Shown: piece after piece, positions 7,655 to 14,111 of the stretch
Layout: each line of letters opens with the position of its first letter
Numbering within the stretch: position 1 is the stretch's first letter
Source of the DNA: Micrococcales bacterium UBA2465
GTDB taxonomy: Bacteria > Actinomycetota > Actinomycetes > Actinomycetales > Microbacteriaceae
Reading direction: 5' to 3'
NCBI GenBank assembly: GCA_002342255.1
Contig: DDPP01000023.1
Coordinates: forward strand, 1-14,111
Length of the DNA stretch: 14,111 nucleotides
Program-made: the position numbers and the translations under genes
The notes under the pieces: generated by a model
What the model was told of the DNA's origin: nothing
Seen by the model: only the letters and a program-made list of their open reading frames with translations
Database searches by the model: none

Positions 7655-7966
7655 CTAGTGAGTGTTGGTGTAACTGCCTGTATCAAAGTTGGCGACAAAC
7701 TCTGCTGGTACCGTATCTGGAATAACGACGGTCTCAACAGCTTCGAATCGCGCAGCCACTAAGTGCATGATCTTTGAGATCGGGACATCGAGGGCGTAAG
7801 CCACTGATCCCAAAATCTCTGAAGAAGCCTCTTTCTGGCCTCTCTCGATCTCACTAAGGTAACCAAGTGCAACTGATGCCCGGCTAGCCACCTGTCGAAG
7901 GGTGTAACCCTTCTGTTGGCGGAGGTCACGCAGCACTTCACCGATTTCTTGGCGTACTAGCGTCAT
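7655..7966 (-). CDS. clgR: XRE-family regulator ClgR
   Basis: A 103-residue DNA-binding protein matching ClgR, the actinobacterial activator of clp protease and related proteostasis genes. MTLVRQEIGEVLRDLRQQKGYTLRQVA leads into the helix-turn-helix, with the recognition helix region SVALGYLSEIERGQKEASSEIL (about residues 32-53). The family also shows GYLSE(V/I)ERG. The frame is open seven codons further up, but the ATG at 7964-7966 sits six bases after a perfect AAAGGAGG and gives the family start. A variable tail (about 70-103) ends SYTNTH, without the terminal alanines that act as a Clp degron in some Streptomyces homologues. It lies after cinA, as usual, behind a 159-bp spacer. Confidence 0.92.
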   Translation of the reverse strand: MTLVRQEIGEVLRDLRQQKGYTLRQVASRASVALGYLSEIERGQKEASSEILGSVAYALDVPISKIMHLVAARFEAVETVVIPDTVPAEFVANFDTGSYTNTH

Positions 7967-7972
7967 GTGGAG

Positions 7973-7980
7973 CCTCCTTT
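7973..7980 (-). promoter_or_regulatory. Strong ribosome-binding site of clgR
   Basis: AAAGGAGG on the minus strand, six bases before the ATG at 7966, is the best Shine-Dalgarno sequence I see in the window. It decides the start against the longer frame to 7987. Confidence 0.9.
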
Positions 7981-7987
7981 CAATCAA

Positions 7988-8029
7988 TGAAAACCTATCT
8001 GGTTTTCAACGGGAACCTGAAGTTTCCGT
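7988..8029. repeat. Two abutting dyad repeats upstream of clgR
   Basis: The first dyad (7988-8008) is a perfect 8-base inverted repeat, TGAAAACC and GGTTTTCA, around five bases. The second (8009-8029) has outer arms ACGGGAAC and GTTTCCGT with one mismatch, again around five bases. They abut, and their centres are 21 bp apart (two helical turns). They lie just before the clgR ribosome site, in a position fit for operators or leader hairpins. No typical CGC-N-GCG ClgR box is seen, and I could not define a convincing promoter in the remaining spacer (8030-8125). Confidence 0.4.
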
Positions 8030-8125
8030 ATAGATAACTTACCTGTTCCTAGTGACATTTATGGTCAATATTGCTGAAAGTTACCTTGGAATTTACTGAT
8101 TCTGCCTACATTCCTAAATACCTAG

Positions 8126-8614
8126 TCAAAGCCCTAAATATTCCCCAATATGCTCAAAAACCTTCGAAACGGTCTGTTCTCTAATCTCTTGCCGCGTCCC
8201 CGAAAATTGTTCTTCCCAGACTTTTTCTCCCCTAGGTCCCGAAACAGCAATATAAACCAAGCCAACCGGTTTGCCATCTTGGCTCTCAGGTCCAGCAACA
8301 CCAGTTGTCGAGACCCCTAGAACTAGATCAGTCGCCAAGAGTAGCTGAAGCGAAAACCTAGACCGAACTCCTTCGGCCATTCGAATTGCCACCTCTGGAT
8401 CAATCGCACCAACTTGAGCCAAGAGTTCGGGGCTAACTCCTAAAACAGTGCTCTTCAGACCAGTTTCATAAGCAACGACAGATCCCAGGACGACATTTGA
8501 TGCACCTGGTTGTGAGACCAACTCACTGCAAACCAATCCCCCGGTTAGAGATTCAGCGAGGGCAAGTTTGATTCCCTTTTCCTCAAGATTTTTCAGAACC
8601 GAGGCTGCGTTCAT
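8126..8614 (-). CDS. cinA: CinA-family nicotinamide-nucleotide amidohydrolase (PncC-like)
   Basis: A 162-residue protein matching the C-terminal domain of CinA, the same single-domain form as E. coli PncC, which deamidates NMN to nicotinate mononucleotide in pyridine nucleotide recycling. Motifs are ALAESLTGG (18-26, with the conserved ESxTGG), GSVVAYETGLKSTVLGV (44-60, including the conserved Y and K), and TGVAGPESQDGKPVGLVYIAV (104-124). The N-terminal molybdopterin-binding-like domain of full CinA is absent. The frame is open to 8752, but that part lies in pgsA. ATG 8612-8614 overlaps the pgsA TGA (8611-8613) as ATGA and begins the conserved region. Actinobacterial neighbours pgsA and clgR agree. 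The competence role implied by the name is not supported here. Confidence 0.9.
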   Translation of the reverse strand: MNAASVLKNLEEKGIKLALAESLTGGLVCSELVSQPGASNVVLGSVVAYETGLKSTVLGVSPELLAQVGAIDPEVAIRMAEGVRSRFSLQLLLATDLVLGVSTTGVAGPESQDGKPVGLVYIAVSGPRGEKVWEEQFSGTRQEIREQTVSKVFEHIGEYLGL

Positions 8615-9147
8615 CTGGACTCTCGAATCAACTTCAAGGCTGACCACCAAGTCAGGAATACTGCGCCATAGAGCAATCCAAAACCAATGTTGAATTGCCA
8701 TTGAGAATACTGAAATCCCCAAGGTGAGATAAACCAGCCAATGGCGATACACTGCATGATCGTCTTAGATTTGCCGCTAGCTCCAGCTGGAATGACTTTG
8801 TCTTTGATCACAATCAAACGATAAACAGTGATTCCTATTTCTCTAACCAAGATGGCAATGGTAACCCACCAAGGCACCAGTTCCGGTTCAATTAGCGAAA
8901 GAACGATGAACGCCCCACCAATTAATACTTTGTCGGCAATTGGATCTAGTGTTTTGCCAAGTTTGGTGACGATTCCTTTTTTACGCGCAATTGCACCATC
9001 AACCCCATCGGACGCTGCTACCACGATAAAACCTAGAAGAAGAATCCAGTTGAAATCTTGACCGGCTTGGAAGTATGTGTAAAGCGCCCAAAGATAGACC
9101 GGTGCGATAACAATTCTTAATGAAGTGATAAGGTTTGCGACATTCAT
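8611..9147 (-). CDS. pgsA: CDP-diacylglycerol-glycerol-3-phosphate 3-phosphatidyltransferase
   Basis: An integral membrane enzyme of the CDP-alcohol phosphatidyltransferase family. It makes phosphatidylglycerol phosphate, the precursor of phosphatidylglycerol and cardiolipin. The full signature DGxxDGxxARxxxxxxxxGxxxDxxxD is present, with D47, D50, G51, A54, R55, G64, D68 and D72. The 178 residues hold several hydrophobic helices (about 5-24, 33-46, 75-86, 92-113, 129-141 and 154-170). The NxxTxxR-like N-terminus NLITSLRIVIAPVYLW is typical of PgsA. The related phosphatidylinositol phosphate synthase family shares the motif, but the location between ftsK and cinA favours PgsA. The start at 9147 lies 11 bp after the ftsK stop. 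Confidence 0.92.
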   Translation of the reverse strand: MNVANLITSLRIVIAPVYLWALYTYFQAGQDFNWILLLGFIVVAASDGVDGAIARKKGIVTKLGKTLDPIADKVLIGGAFIVLSLIEPELVPWWVTIAILVREIGITVYRLIVIKDKVIPAGASGKSKTIMQCIAIGWFISPWGFQYSQWQFNIGFGLLYGAVFLTWWSALKLIRESR

Positions 9148-9158
9148 TAGTCTTTAGC

Positions 9159-11714
9159 CTATTGCCTTCCGGTCAGCGACCAGGCGTCAGGATCATCATC
9201 AGGTTCATCCCCAGAATCCCTAGGTATAAAGTCTTCGAAATCTCCACTGGCCATTGCGCTCTTGGCCGGCGCTGCTGACTCTCCTCTTAGTTGAGCTAGG
9301 ACATTAGGTAATTCTTCAGGGCGAACTAAAACCTCTCGGGCTTTGGAACCCTCGCTTGGCCCGACGATATTTCTTGATTCAAGCAGATCCATAAGCCGAC
9401 CGGCTTTGGCAAATCCAACTCGTAGCTTTCGTTGAAGCATGGAGGTAGAACCAAACTGTGAAGAAATGATTAATTCAGCTGCTTGAAGAAGAACATCCAA
9501 ATCGTCACCAATGTCAGCATCGACAACTCTGGCTACTGCTACTTCATTGACATCCTGACGATACTCAGGTTCCATTTGTTGCTTTACGTGGCTCACGACA
9601 GAATGCAATTCGTTTTCGGCAATCCACGCACCCTGAACCCGCATCGGTTTGTTGGTTCCCATCGGTGAGAACAAAGCGTCTCCCTGACCGATGAGTTTTT
9701 CTGCGCCAGGTTGATCCAGAATAACTCTCGAATCCGTTAGCGAAGAAACGGAGAAGGCAAGCCTAGATGGTACGTTAGCCTTGATCAAACCAGTAACCAC
9801 ATCAACCGAAGGCCTTTGAGTCGCAAGAACTAGGTGAATACCAGCAGCTCGTGCCAATTGTGTAATTCTAACAATCGAGTCTTCGACTTCTCGAGGTGCA
9901 ACAATCATCAAGTCCGCTAACTCATCAACCACAACCAAAAGGTAAGGATAAGGTTGCAATTTTCTTGATGAACCTTCTGGCAGTTTCAATTCACCAGCAA
10001 CCAGTGCTCTATTAAAGTCATCAACGTGCTTGAAACCGAAGGAAGCTAGATCGTCATATCTCGCGTCCATCTCTTTTACCACCCATTGCAGAGCTTCTGC
10101 AGCTTTCTTTGGGTTTGTGATGATTGGGGTAATCAGGTGTGGCACACCTTCATAGGCAGCTAACTCGACTCGCTTCGGGTCGATTAGAACCATGCGAACT
10201 TCGGCAGGTTTAGATCGCATCAATACCGAAGCAATCATCGAATTTACAAAGGATGATTTACCAGCACCAGTAGCACCAGCTACTAACAAGTGTGGCATCT
10301 TTGCTAAATTGGCAACCACGAATCCACCCTCAACATCTTTACCAATACCTATGGTTAGGGGGTGCTTGCTCGCTTGAGCGTTGGCTGATCGCAAAACATC
10401 GCCTAGGGAAACAGTTTCTCTATCAACATTCGGGATTTCAATTCCGATAGCCGACTTACCTGGAATAGGCGCAAGAATTCTTACCTCATTGCTTGCAACA
10501 GCATAGGAAATGTTTCCAGCCAGCCTGGTGACTGCTTCAACCTTTACCCCAGGCTTTACTTCAACTTCGTACCTGGTAACAGTTGGTCCTCTGGAAAAAG
10601 CACTCACTTTTGCGTCAACGCCGAATTCGCTAAAGACCGAGTTGAGAGCTTCAACCACTGAATCATTGGCGGCGGTTCGACCCTTAGGAGGTGTGCCGGC
10701 AGAAAGCAAGCCAGCCGGAGGAAGAACATATGGTCGCTTGGGTTTAACTACAGCAATTGCAGGCTGGATAGGTTCGAGATCTTCACTGTGTCCAATTAGA
10801 TCTATTGGCTCTGTGACATCGCGTTGACCTGGGTCGGAATATTCAGGTTCAGGTATTGCCTGAGCCTCAGCACCTTGCTCACTCTGTTGAGAAAAAAGTT
10901 CTTCTAAAGTTGCGGTTTCCGATTCAACTACTACAGGAGTTTCAAAAGCAACTTTCTCATTCTTTGATCTGCGCCACCAAGGTACTTTAGTTCCGTCGAA
11001 TGCATCGTCAACCGCATCTTCAGTAACTTTCTCTTTTTCGGTGACGGAGAATAATTTCTGATAGAGGTCTCTAATTCTTGAGAAGACTTTGTTTGGAGCA
11101 GTCTTAGTCAAAACTAAAAGCGAGGCTAGACCAATCAAACCAATTACTGCACCTGCTCCCCAGACAGTTATCGACTTTACAAAAACCACTGAGATTAGCC
11201 AACCGAAGAGCCCTCCAGCTTTCGCCAACTTGTCAACACCGTCTGAAGGTTCAGGCATATTGCTACTGATTTGGAAGAAACCAGCGATGCTTATCAAAAG
11301 AAGTAACAGGCCAAATCCAACTCTGGAATTGTCGCGAACTGTAGAAGGGTGTCTCATCAGATACATGGAGAAAATGATCATGACAACTGGAAGGGCAACC
11401 GAAAGCTGACCAAAGAAAAGTCCAGCAGTCCAGTTGTTTATAAGTTCCGCATTAGGGTCTCCAGCAAAGAACCAGACAACTATTGCACCAATAACCCCAA
11501 GAAGAAATAGTGCAAACGGTGGACCGTCTCTACGGTCTTCCCTGGCTATCTTCTCTGAGGCAAGCGACCTAGCCAACCAGCCAACAATCGCAGCGCCGGC
11601 TAAGTAAGTCCAAGCGATGGCCCTCACAACTGGGTTAGGCCGATTTTCAGCGGAAGATTTAGCTCCGCTGGATCGAGTTGGTCGTTTACGAGGTGCAGGT
11701 TTTCTTGTAGCCAT
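9159..11714 (-). CDS. ftsK: DNA translocase FtsK/SpoIIIE
   Basis: A septum-located DNA pump that clears and orients the chromosome termini at division. From the ATG at 11712-11714 (851 residues), a basic N-terminus is followed by four or five membrane helices (about 33-49, 66-84, 96-120, 134-150 and 172-203). An acidic, proline-rich linker covers about 205-345. The motor holds Walker A GATGAGKS (480-487), [17 protein letters not shown] (511-527) and Walker [13 protein letters not shown] (592-603). The gamma winged-helix domain, which reads polar DNA motifs, spans about 737-800. A TTG at 11742-11744 would add ten residues, but the ATG with [11 protein letters not shown] fits the family better. 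The tail [16 protein letters not shown] resembles Microbacteriaceae FtsK. No clear promoter or terminator appears in the 60 bp after rnj. Confidence 0.97.
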   Translation of the reverse strand: MATRKPAPRKRPTRSSGAKSSAENRPNPVVRAIAWTYLAGAAIVGWLARSLASEKIAREDRRDGPPFALFLLGVIGAIVVWFFAGDPNAELINNWTAGLFFGQLSVALPVVMIIFSMYLMRHPSTVRDNSRVGFGLLLLLISIAGFFQISSNMPEPSDGVDKLAKAGGLFGWLISVVFVKSITVWGAGAVIGLIGLASLLVLTKTAPNKVFSRIRDLYQKLFSVTEKEKVTEDAVDDAFDGTKVPWWRRSKNEKVAFETPVVVESETATLEELFSQQSEQGAEAQAIPEPEYSDPGQRDVTEPIDLIGHSEDLEPIQPAIAVVKPKRPYVLPPAGLLSAGTPPKGRTAANDSVVEALNSVFSEFGVDAKVSAFSRGPTVTRYEVEVKPGVKVEAVTRLAGNISYAVASNEVRILAPIPGKSAIGIEIPNVDRETVSLGDVLRSANAQASKHPLTIGIGKDVEGGFVVANLAKMPHLLVAGATGAGKSSFVNSMIASVLMRSKPAEVRMVLIDPKRVELAAYEGVPHLITPIITNPKKAAEALQWVVKEMDARYDDLASFGFKHVDDFNRALVAGELKLPEGSSRKLQPYPYLLVVVDELADLMIVAPREVEDSIVRITQLARAAGIHLVLATQRPSVDVVTGLIKANVPSRLAFSVSSLTDSRVILDQPGAEKLIGQGDALFSPMGTNKPMRVQGAWIAENELHSVVSHVKQQMEPEYRQDVNEVAVARVVDADIGDDLDVLLQAAELIISSQFGSTSMLQRKLRVGFAKAGRLMDLLESRNIVGPSEGSKAREVLVRPEELPNVLAQLRGESAAPAKSAMASGDFEDFIPRDSGDEPDDDPDAWSLTGRQ

Positions 11715-11774
11715 CTCATCAAAAATAACAGCAACCCCCGTCAATGCAGGGCAGGCTGGACTAGGTGGGTTACG

Positions 11775-13451
11775 CTATCGGCTAATTACTACGGGAATAA
11801 TGACGGGTCTTCTGCGGTGATTACGGTTGACCCAGGTTCCTATGGTTCTGCGAATAACCTGCTGCATAGCATAAGTGTCTCGAATTCCCTCTTGGGCAGC
11901 TTCAGCAAGAGCGGTCTCAATCAGTGGTTTAACATCGTCAAAAACGTGGTCATCTTCGGCATAGGCTTTAGCTCGAATTTCAGGGCCAACCACAACTCTG
12001 CCAGTATCAGGATCAATCACGGCAAAAATAGAAATAAATCCCTCCTGAGCCAATAGCCTTCTGTCTCGCAAATCGTCATCGGTAATCTTGCCAACTGTGC
12101 TGCCATCGACATAGAGCATGCCACACTCAACCTGACCGACTACCTCTGCCCTACCTTCAGCTAAATCGACTACCCACCCATCTTCAATTATCGAAACTCT
12201 CTCAGTTGGGATTCCGGTTTGTTCGGCTAACTTACCGTTGGCAATCAAGTGTCGGTATTCTCCGTGCACTGGTAAAACATTCTTTGGCTTCAAAATGTTG
12301 TAGCAATAGAGCAATTCTCCAGCTGCCGCGTGACCGGAGACGTGCACTTTAGCATTTCCCTTATGAACCACATTTGCCCTAAGCCTGGTTAAGCCATCTA
12401 TGACTCGATAGACGGCATTTTCATTTCCTGGAATCAATGAGGAAGCAAGGATGACTGTGTCGCCTTCACCAACAGCAATCTCGTGCTCATCATTGGCCAT
12501 CTTCGAAAGCACAGCCATTGGTTCTCCTTGAGAACCTGTGCACATATAAACAATTTTATTCTCCGGAATACTTTGGGCATCCTTGAAATCAATGAGAACA
12601 CTATCTGGAACTTTCAAATACTCCAGCTCAGCGGCAACCTGCATGTTTCTGACCATGGATCTTCCAACCAGGGCAACTTTACGATTGTGAGCCACAGCCG
12701 AATTCAACACCTGCTGAACTCTGTGAACGTGAGAAGAGAAGCTCGCAATCACCACTTTTCCTCTAGTTCTAGAGATAACTTCATCAATAACTGGTCCGAT
12801 GTCTTTTTCGAGAGGAGTAAAACCTGGCACATCGGCATTGGTGGAGTCCACCATAAACAGATCTAAACCTTCGGCACCAAGTTTGGCAAAAGCGGCCAAG
12901 TCAGTTAGACGATTATCCAAAGGCAACTGGTCCATCTTGAAATCCCCAGTGTGCAGAACTGTTCCTGCAGCAGTTCTGATAACCACTGCAAGCGCATCAG
13001 GAATGCTGTGATTTACCGCAATGAACTCTAAGTTGAAGGGTTTTACTTGTTGTGAATCTCCCTCGCGAACTATTTTGGAATTTCCCAAAATGCGATGTTC
13101 CTTTAGCTTCGCATCTAAGAAAGCAAGGGTCAGTTGAGAACCAAATATTGGGATATCCTCCCGCATTCTCAACAAAAATGGAACGCCACCGATGTGGTCT
13201 TCATGCCCGTGAGTTAGCACTAATCCAACGATGTCATCAAGCCGATCCTGCAAGTAATTCAAGTCAGGAAGAATCAGATCAACACCAGGCTGATGTTCTT
13301 CGGGAAACAAGACACCACAATCAACAATTAGTAACTTGCCATCAATTTCAAAAACGGTCATGTTGCGACCGATTTCTCCCAAACCACCTAACGGGATGAT
13401 TCTCAGATGCCCAGATTTCAGTTTTGGTGGAGCTGGCAAAGTTTCAAACAT
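11775..13451 (-). CDS. rnj: Ribonuclease J
   Basis: A metallo-beta-lactamase/beta-CASP RNase with 5'-3' exonuclease and endonuclease activity, acting in rRNA maturation and mRNA decay. From the ATG at 13449-13451 (558 residues, typical length) the metal-binding residues are visible: HGHEDHIGG (81-89), H148 in NHSIPD, D170 in HTGDFK, and H396 in VHGEYRH. The beta-CASP insert includes ASFSSHVHR (236-244) and VHVSGHA (369-375). The frame is open to 13550, but those 33 residues lie inside dapA. The ATG has AGGTG at a good distance and gives the family start MFETLPAPPKL. It follows dapA after seven bases, so the two are probably co-transcribed, as in many actinobacteria. Confidence 0.97.
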   Translation of the reverse strand: MFETLPAPPKLKSGHLRIIPLGGLGEIGRNMTVFEIDGKLLIVDCGVLFPEEHQPGVDLILPDLNYLQDRLDDIVGLVLTHGHEDHIGGVPFLLRMREDIPIFGSQLTLAFLDAKLKEHRILGNSKIVREGDSQQVKPFNLEFIAVNHSIPDALAVVIRTAAGTVLHTGDFKMDQLPLDNRLTDLAAFAKLGAEGLDLFMVDSTNADVPGFTPLEKDIGPVIDEVISRTRGKVVIASFSSHVHRVQQVLNSAVAHNRKVALVGRSMVRNMQVAAELEYLKVPDSVLIDFKDAQSIPENKIVYMCTGSQGEPMAVLSKMANDEHEIAVGEGDTVILASSLIPGNENAVYRVIDGLTRLRANVVHKGNAKVHVSGHAAAGELLYCYNILKPKNVLPVHGEYRHLIANGKLAEQTGIPTERVSIIEDGWVVDLAEGRAEVVGQVECGMLYVDGSTVGKITDDDLRDRRLLAQEGFISIFAVIDPDTGRVVVGPEIRAKAYAEDDHVFDDVKPLIETALAEAAQEGIRDTYAMQQVIRRTIGTWVNRNHRRRPVIIPVVISR

Positions 13452-13458
13452 AAAACAC

Positions 13459-14111
13459 CTATCTTGTGGTGCCGGCCACCTTTGGCAAGGCACCACCGGC
13501 GGCTGCATTGCGGTCTGGTCGGAAGTTAGTGAAGTTAAGGCCTGACACATTGCCGACCTTGTCGATATCTGCTTCTATTCGAGCAGCTTCGGCTTCTTCA
13601 GGACCAACTAAAGGAAGACGAACTCGAGGGCTCTCAATTAGACCTAGGCCATGAAGAATGTATTTCGCAGCCACAGTGCCCGGCACATGTGTCATCGCGG
13701 CACGAACTAGCGGTTCTAACTCGTTGTGTACTTTGAGGGCAGTGTGGAAATCATTTCTGTTAGTTGCATCAACCATTTCACGATATGCCAGTGGGGCGAT
13801 ATTGGCAGTAACACCAATTAACCCTGTCGCACCTAAGGCAATATGCGGTAGCACGTTGCTGTCGTCACCTGAGAAATACAAAAGATCAGTTTCATTGAGC
13901 ACCCTAGATACTTGGGCGAAATCGCCTTTAGCATCTTTTACCGCAACAATGTTCGGGTGTTTAGCCGCACGAACAAGCGTGTCGAAAGCAATAGGAATAC
14001 CAGTTCTTCCTGGAATGTCGTAAAGGATTACTGGCAGGTCGGTGGCATCAGCAATAAGTCTGAAATGAGTTAAAACACCGGCCTGCGTTGGCTTGTTGTA
14101 ATAAGGAGTAA
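13459..14111 (-). CDS. dapA: 4-hydroxy-tetrahydrodipicolinate synthase, N-terminus cut by right edge
   Basis: Condenses pyruvate with aspartate semialdehyde, the first committed step to diaminopimelate and lysine. The frame stays open from the TAG at 13459-13461 to the window edge, giving 216 visible residues starting TPYYNKPTQAGV. In fragment numbering, the active-site tyrosine is Y30 and the conserved arginine R35 in YDIPGRTG, and the Schiff-base lysine is K58 in VAVKDAK. FSGDDSNVLPHIALGATGLIGVTAN, encoded around 13800-13880, is the GD(D/E)..LP.(L/I)..GA.G.IS..AN family segment. About 80-90 N-terminal residues are missing. A GTG at 13902 is internal and should not be taken as the start. With dapF at the other end, the window carries two steps of the same pathway. 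Confidence 0.96.
   Translation of the reverse strand, partial: TPYYNKPTQAGVLTHFRLIADATDLPVILYDIPGRTGIPIAFDTLVRAAKHPNIVAVKDAKGDFAQVSRVLNETDLLYFSGDDSNVLPHIALGATGLIGVTANIAPLAYREMVDATNRNDFHTALKVHNELEPLVRAAMTHVPGTVAAKYILHGLGLIESPRVRLPLVGPEEAEAARIEADIDKVGNVSGLNFTNFRPDRNAAAGGALPKVAGTTR

Noticed and set aside
7578..8123. 11-base direct repeat CCTAAATACCT at 7578-7588 and 8113-8123
   Set aside because: Both copies are intergenic on either side of clgR, but exact 11-mer pairs are expected by chance many times in 14 kb, and I see no third copy at a promoter.
8615..8752. 46-residue hydrophobic N-terminal extension of the CinA protein
   Set aside because: It would lie entirely inside pgsA in another frame. 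The ATGA overlap at 8611-8614 and the family start argue for the short form.
11715..11774. Possible terminator between rnj and ftsK
   Set aside because: Only a 5-bp AACCC/GGGTT pairing with a long loop and no T-run after it; not supportable.
12483..12866. Plus-strand 127-codon open frame opposite rnj
   Set aside because: Shadow of the RNase J frame; the peptide has low complexity (many H, N, S) and no recognisable domain.
13452..13550. 33-residue N-terminal extension of RNase J
   Set aside because: It lies inside dapA; the ATG at 13451 has a ribosome site and the conserved N-terminus.
13658..14023. Plus-strand 121-codon open frame at the right edge
   Set aside because: Antisense to dapA, which carries the active-site Tyr, Arg and Lys motifs.
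1..14111. A defence island, mobile element or biosynthetic cluster
   Set aside because: All genes are recognisable actinobacterial core genes in their usual order; no transposase, integrase, long repeat or composition shift is apparent.

Overview
The window is an ordinary chromosomal core segment of an actinobacterium. The order dapA - rnj - ftsK - pgsA - cinA - clgR - DUF3046 - recA - recX - miaB - miaA - dapF / hflX - lexA is a classic actinobacterial arrangement. The HflX, RecA, ClgR and FtsK proteins read most like those of Microbacteriaceae. The base composition looks moderate (AT-rich for that family) and the genes are tightly packed, with stop/start and stop/stop overlaps. This suggests a streamlined member, for example a freshwater Luna-type lineage. 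That placement is inference; a small-genome actinobacterium of another family cannot be excluded from the sequence alone.

Layout from the left edge. The last 31 codons of lexA (+) run tail to tail, with no gap, into hflX (-). A short divergent spacer leads to a single-domain methyltransferase (+). Its stop codon overlaps the stop of dapF (-). Everything to the right is on the minus strand. In transcription order (right to left) the first unit is dapA (cut by the right edge), rnj, ftsK, pgsA, cinA and, after a 159-bp spacer, clgR. It ends at a very good intrinsic terminator (7610-7641). Next come the small DUF3046 gene and a 176-bp leader holding a LexA-type SOS box and several inverted repeats. 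The second unit is recA, recX, miaB, miaA and dapF.

Functionally the segment combines the SOS circuit (lexA end, recA, recX), diaminopimelate/lysine synthesis (dapA, dapF), tRNA A37 modification (miaA then miaB, consecutive steps), RNA turnover (rnj), chromosome segregation (ftsK), phospholipid synthesis (pgsA), NMN salvage (cinA C-terminal family), protease control (clgR) and ribosome rescue (hflX). Several true starts are internal to the longest reading frames: miaA at 4049, clgR at 7966, cinA at 8614, ftsK at 11714 and rnj at 13451. They are chosen from ATGA overlaps, Shine-Dalgarno position or family N-termini.

I see no mobile element, CRISPR array, RNA gene, frameshift or foreign island, and no gene-free stretch longer than 176 bp. 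The best candidates for something new are regulatory: mutually exclusive pairings in the recA leader, and two abutting dyads before clgR.
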